Assembly: GCA_051954935.1 (NCBI GenBank)
Contig: JBQCHG010000048.1
Coordinates: forward strand, 39,205 to 103,204
DNA: 64,000 bases
Direction of reading: 5' to 3'
DNA from: 66-474 sp051954935
Lineage (GTDB): Bacteria > Pseudomonadota > Gammaproteobacteria > Xanthomonadales > Rhodanobacteraceae
Below, piece by piece: positions 7,499-16,420 of this stretch. Position 1 is the stretch's first letter. Each line of letters opens with the position of its first letter. The notes under the pieces are model-generated. The model was given only the letters and a program-made list of their open reading frames with translations. It searched no databases and had not been told where the DNA came from. Made by a program: the position numbers and the translations under genes.

Positions 7499-8974
7499 AT
7501 GGACGAAGCGGCGCGACCCGGCATTGCCACGCACTACCTGCGCTACGCGGTCGGCAACGTGCTGGTCATGGCCGCCGGGTTCGTGTCATTCCCCATCATG
7601 ACCCGCCTGCTCACCAACACCGAGTACGGCGTATTCGGTTACGTGGACACCTGGCTGCTGATCCTCACCGGCGTGTTCAAGCTCGGTGCGCAGCACGCGA
7701 TCATCCGGTTCTATCCGCACCGTGGCGGCCACAATGCGCTGGACCGCTTCGGCGCCAACTTCGTGCTGCTGCCATTCCTGTGCAGCATAGGTTTCTGGCT
7801 GCTGGCTACCGTCGGCTACGGCATCTGGTCATGGCTGCACCCCCTCGGACGTCCGCTCATCGGCTGGTTGTGCCTGGCATTGCTGCTGCCGACCATCTGG
7901 ATCAGCTTCGTCACCGCGGTACTCACTGCCGAGGAGCGCTCGGATTTGAGCGTCCGCCTGAGCGTCGGCACGCGCTGGCTGGACGTGGTGCTCATCCTGA
8001 GCGTGATTTATTTTCTGGAACGCAACGCGCTGGGCGTGTACTCGGCACGGTTGTGTTCCGCGATCGTGGTGACGATATGCCTGTCGATCTGGTTGTCGCG
8101 GCGGGTTCCGCTGCGCTGGCGCGATCGCGACTTCTCCTACTGGTTCACCGGCGTGCGCTATGGCGTGCCGATGATGGCCAACGAATTTTCCGGGGTCCTG
8201 CTGTCGTTTGTGGATCGCCTGATGCTGAAGCATCTGCTGGGCGCGTTCGCGCCGGTGGGCGTGTACACCATCGGCTATGGCCTGGCGATGACGATCAACA
8301 CGCTGCTGCAGAATGCGCTGTTCACTGCTTTCACCCAGGTGAGTGTGCGCCAGTTCGAGACCGAAGGCGTGCAGGCAGTGGTTCGCACCAAGCGCGCGCT
8401 GTTGCACGTGCTGGTCTACGTGGTGGTGGCGATGTGCGTGGGATTGATCACGGTGGGGGCCGATGCTTTGCTGTTCCTGTCCGGGCCGGACAAGGCGGAA
8501 TCCGCACCGGTGTTCGTGCTGATCGGCATCAACTACGCGCTGGATGGATTGTTCGGCATCTGCTTCACGGGATTGCTGCTGTACAAGCGCTCCGGGATCG
8601 TGCTCTCGACGACGGTCGCCGCCACGGTGCTCAACATCCTGCTGAACTTGTTCTGGATTCCGGCCTACGGCGTGATGGGCGCGGTGTATGCGACCATGGC
8701 CAGTTTCGTCCTGCTCACCGTGCTCCATTACATTACCTGTCCGCGCAATCTGCGCGTGTGGCCCGATCGCAACGGATCACTGATTGCCTGCCTGCTGGGC
8801 CTGCTGGTATGGGTGGTTGCCGATGTCACCGGGCTGTTCGGCCTCACTTCGCACTTCGAGCGGCTGCTGGCGATGGGAACCTTGATGCTGGTCTTGTACG
8901 TTGCGCCTGCGCTCGCGCTGGACCGGCCGCTGCGCGAAGCGCTGCAAACCTGGCTGCATAATCGCTTCGGATGA
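7499..8974 (+). CDS. Wzx-type polysaccharide flippase (oligosaccharide flippase family)
   Basis: The 491-residue integral membrane protein has about 12-14 hydrophobic helices and the MOP/PST arrangement, opening with YLRYAVGNVLVMAAGFVSFPIMTRLL, split here by the membrane segment around residues 12-38. The frame is open further upstream, but GGAAGGAA at 7480-7487 points to the ATG at 7499, and the preceding stretch is Cys/Arg-rich junk. It should move undecaprenyl-linked repeat units across the inner membrane. Its stop overlaps the next start (ATGA at 8971-8974), so it heads a three-gene operon. Confidence 0.88.
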   Translation: MDEAARPGIATHYLRYAVGNVLVMAAGFVSFPIMTRLLTNTEYGVFGYVDTWLLILTGVFKLGAQHAIIRFYPHRGGHNALDRFGANFVLLPFLCSIGFWLLATVGYGIWSWLHPLGRPLIGWLCLALLLPTIWISFVTAVLTAEERSDLSVRLSVGTRWLDVVLILSVIYFLERNALGVYSARLCSAIVVTICLSIWLSRRVPLRWRDRDFSYWFTGVRYGVPMMANEFSGVLLSFVDRLMLKHLLGAFAPVGVYTIGYGLAMTINTLLQNALFTAFTQVSVRQFETEGVQAVVRTKRALLHVLVYVVVAMCVGLITVGADALLFLSGPDKAESAPVFVLIGINYALDGLFGICFTGLLLYKRSGIVLSTTVAATVLNILLNLFWIPAYGVMGAVYATMASFVLLTVLHYITCPRNLRVWPDRNGSLIACLLGLLVWVVADVTGLFGLTSHFERLLAMGTLMLVLYVAPALALDRPLREALQTWLHNRFG

Positions 8975-9735
8975 GCTCCCATCTGCTGCTCTCGCCGCTG
9001 AGTTGGAGTGTGGGACTTGCGGTATTGCTGGCGCTGCTCTGGCGCTGGCTGCCGCGCGCTCTGTGCCTGCTCGGACTGGCGATCGAAACCGCGCTGGTGA
9101 TCGCGATGACGCCGTTCGGCGCCAACGGCGTGGTGCGCTTCGTCGAGTCGCGCGTACCGCCCGCGCAGAGCTGCAAGGCACCGCTGCCGACGACGATCGT
9201 GGTCCTTACGGGTGGACTGTCCCGCCCGCCCCGGTCGGCAGATGATGTCGGGGCGGCAAACCTGCAGAGTCTGCACCGCCTGCTGGCAGGAGTGGATTTG
9301 TGGCGGCGCGTGGCGCACGCACAGCTCGTGATCTCGGGTGGCGGCACGCTGGGCGTCGCGGAAGGCGTGTTGATGGCCCGGTTGGCGCGACAGCTCGGCG
9401 TTCCCGCCGATGCGATTCGCGTGGAAAGCCGATCGCTTTCGACCTGGCAGAACGCGCGGGATGTCGCGGCATTATCGCCGCCGGTTCCGAAACACATCTG
9501 GCTGGTCAGTTCGGCGCTGCATCTGCCACGCGCATTGTTCGCGTTCCGCACGGCAGGCTTCGAACCGTGCGCCTGGCCCAGCGAATCGTTTTACATCCCG
9601 CCGAGCGGCAGCTTCTTCTACTACGTGCCGCAAAGCTCGGCACTGGTGAAGGCGGAGGAAGCGATGCACGAACTGGTCGGTGGCTGGGACTATGCGTGGC
9701 GTGCACGTCGCCTCGCGGAAAGCGGGAAGCGCTGA
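8971..9735 (+). CDS. YdcF/ElyC/SanA-like DUF218 protein
   Basis: The 254-residue protein has two N-terminal hydrophobic segments (about residues 5-50) and a DUF218 domain. The domain is marked by TIVVLTGG, QLVISGGGTLGVAEG, the ESRSLSTWQNA motif and WLVSSALHLPRALFAF. Homologues such as ElyC affect undecaprenyl-phosphate use and envelope integrity; the enzymatic activity is unsettled. Start and flippase stop share ATGA, implying translational coupling. The location between a flippase and a glycosyltransferase fits a function in lipid-carrier metabolism, which is inferred. Confidence 0.82.
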   Translation: MSSHLLLSPLSWSVGLAVLLALLWRWLPRALCLLGLAIETALVIAMTPFGANGVVRFVESRVPPAQSCKAPLPTTIVVLTGGLSRPPRSADDVGAANLQSLHRLLAGVDLWRRVAHAQLVISGGGTLGVAEGVLMARLARQLGVPADAIRVESRSLSTWQNARDVAALSPPVPKHIWLVSSALHLPRALFAFRTAGFEPCAWPSESFYIPPSGSFFYYVPQSSALVKAEEAMHELVGGWDYAWRARRLAESGKR

Positions 9736-9843
9736 GCCCGCCATCCTCCGCGGCAGACGAGCGGCAGCTTCCACGAAACGCTCACGCGACAATCGTTTGA
9801 ATTGTCCAGAGTGCGTTTCTCCACGATCCGACAAGGAGTGTTG

Positions 9844-11052
9844 GTGCGTAGCCTTCGTGTGCTTTATGTCTGGCAGGACCGCTATCCGTGGGATATCCGG
9901 GTCGAAAAGATCTGCGCAGCCTTGCAGCGCCACGGCTGCGAGGTGGAGATCGTCGCCCGGCGCGGTGCGGACGAACCCGAACGCGCGGAATGCAACGGCA
10001 TTGCGGTGCATCGCGTGGGCCCCCAGCGGCCGCGCGCGGCTTCGCTGCCGCTTCCCGGGAATCCCCTCTGGCGCCGCGGGCTGGGCGCGCGCGTGCGGGC
10101 CTTCCAGCCCGATCTGCTGATCGCGCGCGACATTGCCGTGTCCACGTTCGCCGCGCATGCGGCGCGGCGCGCGCGCATCCCCTGGGTGATGGACATGGCC
10201 GAGCACTACCCGGAAGCGATGCGGAGCTGGAAGAAGTACCGCAGCAACCCGCTCCTGCGCGCACTGGTCGGGCCTTTGCGCGTGCCGGACCGGATCGAGC
10301 GGCACGTGGTGCGCAGGGCGGACGGCATCCTGCCTGTTTGCGAAGAGATGAAGGACAGGCTGAATCGCGAGTTCGGCTTTCCAGTGGAATGCATCCAGCC
10401 GGTGCTCAACACGCCCGAGCGCTCGCGCTTTGCGCACATTCCCGCGCGCGAACGCAAACCCGGCAAGCTGTGCTTTGGCTACCACGGCTTCGTTGCGGAC
10501 GACCGCGACCTGCAGACCCTGCTGAGGGGTTTCGACATCGCCGCGTCGAGGCACCCGGAGATCCGCCTGGAAATCGCCGGAGACGGCGAATCCATGCCGG
10601 AGCTCTCGGCCCTGCGCGAGCGGCTCGCGCATCGCCACCGCATCAGTTTGCGTGGCCCGTTCGCCCGCAGCGAAGTGGACTCGCTGTATGGGCAGATCGA
10701 TTTCGGCGTGGTGTCGTGGGCGGACAACACATTCACCCAGACTACGATCGCCAACAAGTTCTTCGATTACGCCGCCTGTGGGCGCCCGTTCATCTTCACT
10801 GCCACCGCGCCGATGGTCCGGCTGATGCGGGAAATGCGCTGCGGCATCCCCTATCGCGGCGGCGATTCGCATGATTGCGCGCGGGCGATCCTTGAACTCG
10901 CAGCCGCCGATTACGACACAATGGCCGCGAACGGCCGGCGTGCGATCCAGGAACATTTCAATTGGGAAAACGACAGCGGGCGGATGCTGGCCTTCCTGGA
11001 ACAGATCATGGACATGCAGCTGACGGTTCCGCGCACCAGCGTGGCGATGTAG
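9844..11052 (+). CDS. GT4-family glycosyltransferase
   Basis: The product is about 402 residues. The frame stays open to a TTG at 9802, but AAGGAG at 9833-9838 is correctly spaced from GTG at 9844, giving the N-terminus MRSLRVLYVWQDRYPWDIRV. The N-terminal GT-B half contains a DMAEHYPEAM stretch after the acceptor-binding region. The C-terminal half has IEIAGDGESMPEL-like (LEIAGDGE) and FFDYAACGRPFI, where family members bind the nucleotide sugar. It ends 13 bases before the convergent GT2 gene. Sugar specificity is unknown. It should add one residue of the EPS repeat unit at the cytoplasmic face. Confidence 0.85.
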   Translation: MRSLRVLYVWQDRYPWDIRVEKICAALQRHGCEVEIVARRGADEPERAECNGIAVHRVGPQRPRAASLPLPGNPLWRRGLGARVRAFQPDLLIARDIAVSTFAAHAARRARIPWVMDMAEHYPEAMRSWKKYRSNPLLRALVGPLRVPDRIERHVVRRADGILPVCEEMKDRLNREFGFPVECIQPVLNTPERSRFAHIPARERKPGKLCFGYHGFVADDRDLQTLLRGFDIAASRHPEIRLEIAGDGESMPELSALRERLAHRHRISLRGPFARSEVDSLYGQIDFGVVSWADNTFTQTTIANKFFDYAACGRPFIFTATAPMVRLMREMRCGIPYRGGDSHDCARAILELAAADYDTMAANGRRAIQEHFNWENDSGRMLAFLEQIMDMQLTVPRTSVAM

Positions 11053-11065
11053 AGCGCGCAGCCAG

Positions 11066-12190
11066 CTAGTGGCTCTTCCACAGTCCGCGCGGATCCAGTG
11101 CGAGACAGGCCGGCAACGACAGCAGCGCGGCGGCATTCAACATCACGAAGCTTCCGATCGTGCGCAGCAGTGGTATGCGCGCGCCCAGACGCGGGCGCAG
11201 CAGCGCGAACGCGGCGCCGGCATAGCCGGCGAGCTGCAGCAGCAGCGCCGCGCGGTAGAACGGTTGCCGCCAGGCGAAGGCGCAGGCGACCAACATGGCA
11301 AGCAGCGCCCACGGCACGACCAGGCGCAGGAACTTGTGCGAGAACCAGGCGAAGAACACCGGATTGGCGAACGGGTTGGCGAGCCGCGGCATGCGCGCGA
11401 TCAACTGCCAGTTGCCGGCCAGCGTGCGCAGCTTGCGGCGAAACTCTTCCCATGCATCCGCGCTGGCGCGATCCAGCGCGATCGCTTCGCGCGCCATCGC
11501 CACGCACGCGCCGGCGAACACCACCGACAGCGGCAGGTACATGTCGTCCAGGATCGTGCCCGGCGGCGGGGTTTGCGCCAGTTCGCGGCGCAGCGCATGG
11601 ATCGCGCCGCTGACGCCGTGCAGCCAGCCAAGCCGGGCTTCGCTCTCGCGCAAGGTCTTTTCCATGCGCCAGTAAAGGCCGATGTCCGCCGCCGTGCCCG
11701 GCGCGCTCTCGATCACCAGTTCGCCGCTCACCGCGCCCACCCGCGGATCGGCGAACGGTTCCACCAGCTTGCGCAGCGCGCGTGGCGCGAAGCGCTGGCG
11801 CGAATCGGCGAAGGCGATGATGTCGGTCGTTGCGGCCGCGATTGCCACGCCGAGAGCGGCCGCCTTGCCGCCATTGCGCGACAGCGCGATCACGCGCACG
11901 CGCGGATCGCCGACCTCCGCCGCCTGCGCGGTGCCGTCGCTGCTGCCGTCGTCCACCACGATTACCCGCAGCCGCTCGCGCGGATAGTCCTGCGCGAGTA
12001 CGTCGCGCACGCGCGCGCCGATGCGCGCGGATTCGTTGAAGGCGGCGATCACCACCGTCAGCGACGGCGCAAGGGATTCGCTGTGCGGTGTCCGTCCGAA
12101 TCTCCGCGCCAGCAGCAAGACCAGCGACGGATACAGCACGTAGGCGTAGCCGATCAGCGCCAGCGCGCACCAGAACACGATTGCGCTCAT
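11066..12190 (-). CDS. membrane GT2-family glycosyltransferase
   Basis: The 374-residue protein opens with a hydrophobic helix (residues 3-26). A GT-A domain follows, with LTVVIAAFNE, VIVVDDGSSDGT (about residues 76-87) and an FADSRQRF segment near the DXD position. It ends with several hydrophobic helices, the layout of processive or repeat-unit GT2 enzymes such as IcaA/BcsA relatives. The frame is open far upstream, but ATG at 12190 overlaps the stop of the preceding deacetylase gene (ATGA), which fixes the start. It is the last gene of the long EPS operon. Pairing with two deacetylases recalls N-acetylhexosamine polymer systems, but specificity is not evident. Confidence 0.86.
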   Translation of the reverse strand: MSAIVFWCALALIGYAYVLYPSLVLLLARRFGRTPHSESLAPSLTVVIAAFNESARIGARVRDVLAQDYPRERLRVIVVDDGSSDGTAQAAEVGDPRVRVIALSRNGGKAAALGVAIAAATTDIIAFADSRQRFAPRALRKLVEPFADPRVGAVSGELVIESAPGTAADIGLYWRMEKTLRESEARLGWLHGVSGAIHALRRELAQTPPPGTILDDMYLPLSVVFAGACVAMAREAIALDRASADAWEEFRRKLRTLAGNWQLIARMPRLANPFANPVFFAWFSHKFLRLVVPWALLAMLVACAFAWRQPFYRAALLLQLAGYAGAAFALLRPRLGARIPLLRTIGSFVMLNAAALLSLPACLALDPRGLWKSH

Positions 12191-12954
12191 CGGTGCGCGG
12201 ACCCCAGCAGCCGCGCACGCATGCGCTCGTAGCGCGCATTGCCGAGCACGCGTTTGGGGAAATAGAGGGCGCGGTAGCGCAAGGCCGCTGCACGCGGTAT
12301 CCATCCGCGCCACTGCACCAGTGCCGCGAAATGCTCCATCGGCATCTCGCGTGTGATCGCGATGCGTTCGCGGCAATCGCCTGCCGGCGCAGCCCGGTTG
12401 ACGCCCGGCATCGACGTCAGCACCAGTCGGTAGCCCGCGCGCAACGCCGCATCGCGTTCGCGCGTGCCGCCGCGGCCGCCGGGCAGGGCGATCGCGCGCA
12501 CTTCGCGTTCGCACAGGGCTTCCAGCCGGTGCTTGCTGATCGTCAGTTCGGAGTGCAGCGTCGCGTCGTCCAGATCCTCCAGCAACCGATGCGTGCGTCC
12601 GTGCGACTGCACGCCCATGCCGGCCCGCGCCAGTGCGCGCACGTCGTTGGCCGAAACCATGCCGTGCTGGCCTATGAAATCCGACGTGATGCAGAATTCC
12701 GCCACCATCTTGCGCGCGCGCAGCAGCGGCAGCGCGATGGTGCGGTTGCTCGCATCGCCGTCGTCGAAACTGATCACGACGCTCTTTTCGGGCAGCGGCC
12801 CATCGAGCTGGTCCAGCCGCACCGTGCGATAGCCGAGTGCGCACAGCCAGTCGAGATGTTGCACGAACTCGCGCGGGCGTACGCTGTAGACCGGATCGAA
12901 GCCCGGCGCCCGGGCGTCCGCGTGGAGGCCGTGGTACATGAGGATGGGCAACAT
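12187..12954 (-). CDS. polysaccharide deacetylase (CE4/NodB fold), second of two
   Basis: The product is about 255 residues and starts MLPILMYHGLHADA. The metal/catalytic motif SFDDGD is present, and the SHGRTH sequence supplies the HxxxH zinc pair; ALPGGRGG replaces the usual arginine-proline loop. ATG at 12954 overlaps the upstream stop as TGATG; a GTG one codon earlier is an alternative start. No signal peptide is evident, so it may act on lipid-linked intermediates in the cytoplasm or leave by another route. It overlaps the GT2 gene by four bases. Confidence 0.85.
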   Translation of the reverse strand: MLPILMYHGLHADARAPGFDPVYSVRPREFVQHLDWLCALGYRTVRLDQLDGPLPEKSVVISFDDGDASNRTIALPLLRARKMVAEFCITSDFIGQHGMVSANDVRALARAGMGVQSHGRTHRLLEDLDDATLHSELTISKHRLEALCEREVRAIALPGGRGGTRERDAALRAGYRLVLTSMPGVNRAAPAGDCRERIAITREMPMEHFAALVQWRGWIPRAAALRYRALYFPKRVLGNARYERMRARLLGSAHR

Positions 12955-13976
12955 CACGCGGTTCTCCGAGTGCGCAGCCAGTCGAGGATCCCGCTGGTCT
13001 CGCTGAAAAAAAGCGCGCGCGAGAACTGCCGCAGGGGCGAGTGGAAGCGCCGCTCATGGATGTTGTGCCGGCGCAGCCGGTAGGGGTCCGCGCCGGGACG
13101 ATTCACGCCTTCCACGGTGCTGACCGCAGTGGCGAATCCGGCGCCGCGGACCAGTTGCACGTCGCGCTCGCCGAAGTCGTCTTGGCTGCCGTTCGGGTAG
13201 GCGAAATGCCGCGGCGGTGCGACGTGCCGGCTGATCGAATCGCGCGAGCCCAGAACTTCCTCCCGCGCGGCGTCTTCCCCGACCCGACTCAGGATGGCGT
13301 GGTGCACGGTATGCGCGCCGATCTCGATCCCCGCCTGGTGCAATCGCTGGGCCTCCGCCCAGTCCAGCATGTCCGATGCCGGCGTGCCTGGCGCCGGATC
13401 GAGCCTCTCGCAGATCGCCGCGATGGAACATTCCAGCACGGCCGCCGGCGAGGGTTTCAGGCGTTCGACCACGGCATTCAGGAAATCGGCCGCAGAGCGA
13501 TCGTCATCGAGGCTCCAGCGGCCCAACGACATGTCTTCGAGATCGATCCGGCCGTTGCGGCGCGCGGCCACGGCCGCCGCCAGCCGATAAGCCCAGATGG
13601 GATCGCCGCCGACGTGGCCGGTGGCGAGGTAGACCACGGCCGGCGGCGGTTCGGGAGTCTCCAGCAAGGCGAGGTTGTCGCGATAGCCGTCATCGAACGT
13701 CAGGACGTAGCGGGTGCCGGGACTGCCGGCCGTCAAGGCCTGCAGCCCGGCGTCCAGCCCGGTCAGGTAGTTGCCGCGGCGCAGCCAGTGCAGGATGGCC
13801 GCGAATTTCGCGCGCGTGATGGACAACGGATACGGATCGGGTTCGTCGCGGACGCGATGGAACATCAGGATCGCGAGCGCGGGGCCGCGCAAATGCCGGT
13901 ACAACGCATCCGCTCCGCTGTAATGGCAGAGCATCGCGGTGGTCCAGCGCACGAGCAGGCGCAGGTTGCTAGGCAT
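12954..13976 (-). CDS. polysaccharide deacetylase (CE4/NodB fold), first of two
   Basis: The 340-residue protein contains LAILMFHRV, the TFDDGY motif with both aspartates, EIGAHTVHH as the HxxxH zinc-binding motif, and FAYPNGSQDDFGERD, a common CE4 feature. About 35 residues precede the domain and include a weakly hydrophobic stretch but no clear signal peptide. It overlaps the upstream ligase gene by 8 bases and the downstream deacetylase by about 3. The two deacetylases are only distantly alike, so they probably differ in substrate or step rather than being a recent duplication. Confidence 0.87.
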   Translation of the reverse strand: MPSNLRLLVRWTTAMLCHYSGADALYRHLRGPALAILMFHRVRDEPDPYPLSITRAKFAAILHWLRRGNYLTGLDAGLQALTAGSPGTRYVLTFDDGYRDNLALLETPEPPPAVVYLATGHVGGDPIWAYRLAAAVAARRNGRIDLEDMSLGRWSLDDDRSAADFLNAVVERLKPSPAAVLECSIAAICERLDPAPGTPASDMLDWAEAQRLHQAGIEIGAHTVHHAILSRVGEDAAREEVLGSRDSISRHVAPPRHFAYPNGSQDDFGERDVQLVRGAGFATAVSTVEGVNRPGADPYRLRRHNIHERRFHSPLRQFSRALFFSETSGILDWLRTRRTA

Positions 13977-15303
13977 GCTGCAGCCCGCGCCTCCGTTGCG
14001 CCGAAGGTTTGGCGGGTTCCGTTGCGGGCGGGTTCTCGGCGAGCACGAACTCGCGGGCCTTGAGAACGAGCGCGAGGTACACCCAGAAATAGCCGATCAT
14101 CTGCGAATAGGTGAAGCGGTCGCCCCAGATGTTGGCGATGACCAGCGCCACCCATGCCGCGCACATTCCGAGCCCCAACGCGTAGGCCAGGCTGCCTGGC
14201 GGCGAATCGCGCAGGCAGCGCCAACAGGCTCGCGCCATGGACAGGAACAGCCCCACCACGATCAGGAAGCCGATGGCACCCTTTTCCACCAGTTCACGTA
14301 TGAAGAAATTGTGGGTGTCCATCTTGTAGGGGTTGTAGTCGGCGAAGGTCCGGTAACCGGTGCCGACCAGCGGGTGCATCTGGAAATGGTCCCAGGCCAC
14401 GTCCCAGAACACGTAACGCATCTGGGTGCTCATGTCGGACTGCGGTCCCTCCAGATGCGTGCTGTCGAAGCGCTCCACCACGGCGTTGGGAAGAAAGCTG
14501 GGCACGATCAGCAGCCCGAATATCACGGGCAACACCATCTTCTTGCGGCCACGCCACAGCAGCATCATGCATACGCCGCCGATCAGGATCGTCGCGTAGC
14601 CGGTGCGCGAATATGTCCATAACAGGGACAGGAGCATGCAACCGATGCACACCAGCAGTAGCGCGCGCCACCGGCGCGGCCATTTGGTGGCGATCAGCAA
14701 TGCGCACAGCACCAGCGCCGAGGTCACGCAGAATGAAGCGAATTCGTTGGAACCGATCGTCGTGAAGGAGCCGGAGATGCGTGCCTTGTCGCTGTAATGC
14801 CAATGCGCCACGCCGGAATGCTCGCCGTGCGTGACACGCAGGATGTATGGGAGCGACAGGAACGTCGCGAGCAGTACGCGCTTCAGCGAAGTCCAGTCGG
14901 TGACACTCATCTGCACGACGAACAGCAGGAGCACGCCGATGATCGAATCCTTCAACGCGTTGAAGCGCAGCATGTCGGTCGGGGTCGGGAACAGCGACAG
15001 CCCGATCAGCAGGGTCACGAAGCTCCAGCCCAGGTACAACCACACCCAGCGGTAGAGGCCGGTCCAGTGCGCGAGCTTGCCGCCTGCGTACCAGGCACCG
15101 ATCAGCGACAGCGCGAAGCCGACGTTGAGGAAATTGATGCCGCCCGGGAGCTGTGGCAGGTGCCCGGTCTGGATATTCTCGAGCGGCAGCAGGAACAGGA
15201 AGAGGTACAGGAACCAGTTGTTCCTGGTCTTCCGCGCGGTACCCGCATCCTGGACGGAACGTGCCTGGATGGGAATGGAGGTCGAGCGCTCAAGCCATTG
15301 CAT
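13969..15303 (-). CDS. O-antigen ligase/polymerase-like (Wzy/WaaL superfamily) membrane protein
   Basis: The product is about 444 residues with at least ten hydrophobic helices and a large periplasmic loop near GTGYRTFADYNPYKMDTHN, whose Gly-Tyr/His features are typical of the O-antigen ligase family (Wzy_C). The frame is open upstream inside the previous gene, but ATG at 15303 overlaps that gene's stop by 14 bases and gives a short cytoplasmic N-terminus before the first helix (NNWFLYLFLFLLPLENI). It could polymerise EPS repeat units (Wzy role) or ligate glycan. The EPS operon context favours polymerase. It ends with an Arg-rich tail. Confidence 0.85.
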   Translation of the reverse strand: MQWLERSTSIPIQARSVQDAGTARKTRNNWFLYLFLFLLPLENIQTGHLPQLPGGINFLNVGFALSLIGAWYAGGKLAHWTGLYRWVWLYLGWSFVTLLIGLSLFPTPTDMLRFNALKDSIIGVLLLFVVQMSVTDWTSLKRVLLATFLSLPYILRVTHGEHSGVAHWHYSDKARISGSFTTIGSNEFASFCVTSALVLCALLIATKWPRRWRALLLVCIGCMLLSLLWTYSRTGYATILIGGVCMMLLWRGRKKMVLPVIFGLLIVPSFLPNAVVERFDSTHLEGPQSDMSTQMRYVFWDVAWDHFQMHPLVGTGYRTFADYNPYKMDTHNFFIRELVEKGAIGFLIVVGLFLSMARACWRCLRDSPPGSLAYALGLGMCAAWVALVIANIWGDRFTYSQMIGYFWVYLALVLKAREFVLAENPPATEPAKPSAQRRRGLQHA

Positions 15304-16420
15304 AGTCGTTGCCGTTGCGAATGTTGCGATAGACGGTTGCGTAGTCGCGCGCCATGCGCGTGACCGAGTAGCGTTCGAGAACCCGTTGCCGCAGGTCGGG
15401 CCGCGTGGAGCGGCCTTCGCTGCACGCCGAGCGCATCGCGGCTGCCAGTGCCTCGACATCGCCGGGCGGCACCAGGGCGGCACGCAAGCCGCTCAGCACT
15501 TTGGGAATCTGGCCGACCGCGGTGCTGACCAGCGGCCGCGCCGCGGCCATTGCTTCCAGCAGCGCGAGTGGCAGGCCTTCGGTCAATGAAGGCAGCACGA
15601 AGCAATCGAGCATCGGATAGAAATGCTCCAGATCGTCGCGTGCGCCGAGCAGCCGCACATGGCCTTCGACGCCCAGCTCGCAGGCGTGTGCGAGCATGGC
15701 GGCATGCAGCGGACCATCGCCGGCCAGCACGAGCCAGCAGCCTGGAAGGTGTTCCAGCACCCTGGCGAACGCATCCAGCAGACCCAGGGGATTCTTCTCC
15801 GCGCTCAAGCGCAACGCGCTGCCGAACACGAAGGCGTCCTCGGGAATTCCGCAGACCGTCCGGGACAGAGGCTCGATGTCCGGACGAAAACGTCCGGTAT
15901 CCACGCCGTTTTCGATCAGCTCGATTTTTTCCGGGGCAACGCCTCCGGTCGCCAATGCCGGCTGCATCGCCGCGGAGACGATGCAAACCCGGTCGAATCC
16001 GCGCATCAGCCGGCGTTCCAGGTTCTGGTACAGATTCAGTCGGCGCGTGCCCTCGACGTGTCCGTGCAGGGTCGAGACAATCGGCGTTTCGCCGGCACCA
16101 CGGGCCAGCCACGCGTAGAACGCGCTCTTGTAGCCGTGCACGTGCAGCAGCGCGTTGGGATGCGCGCGCAGTACCCGGCGCAGTGCGCGCACGGTCCTCC
16201 AGTCGAAGCGGCCGCGGCAGGGCAGCCTTTGCGCGGGAATCCCCAGCCGGCGCGCACGCGCGTAGAGCGGCTGCTCGTCGAGACGATAGTTGTCCAGGCA
16301 AAGCAGGGTGCTTTCCATGCCGCGCCGGATCAGTGCGGGAATCAGGCCGAGCAACATCTGCTCGGCGCCATACAGCCCCGTTCCGGAATGCAGATGGAAG
16401 ACATGCGGCTCAGCGCGCAT
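15290..16420 (-). CDS. GT4-family glycosyltransferase
   Basis: The product is about 376 residues, beginning MRAEPHVFHLHSGTGLYGAEQ, a typical GT4 acceptor-side opening. The C-terminal nucleotide-sugar half has CWLVLAGDGPLHAAM and the ExE-like SLTEGLPLALLEAMAA. ATG at 16420 has a GGGAG Shine-Dalgarno about 8 bases upstream and overlaps the previous stop by 11 bases; an ATG at 16453 lacks a clear ribosome site. It is part of the EPS operon. Sugar donor is unknown. Confidence 0.87.
   Translation of the reverse strand: MRAEPHVFHLHSGTGLYGAEQMLLGLIPALIRRGMESTLLCLDNYRLDEQPLYARARRLGIPAQRLPCRGRFDWRTVRALRRVLRAHPNALLHVHGYKSAFYAWLARGAGETPIVSTLHGHVEGTRRLNLYQNLERRLMRGFDRVCIVSAAMQPALATGGVAPEKIELIENGVDTGRFRPDIEPLSRTVCGIPEDAFVFGSALRLSAEKNPLGLLDAFARVLEHLPGCWLVLAGDGPLHAAMLAHACELGVEGHVRLLGARDDLEHFYPMLDCFVLPSLTEGLPLALLEAMAAARPLVSTAVGQIPKVLSGLRAALVPPGDVEALAAAMRSACSEGRSTRPDLRQRVLERYSVTRMARDYATVYRNIRNGNDYAMA

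Noticed and set aside
11060..11074. AGCCA-N5-TGGCT hairpin at the convergence of two EPS operons as a terminator
   Set aside because: The stem is only 5 bp and has no T-run, so it is within chance expectation.
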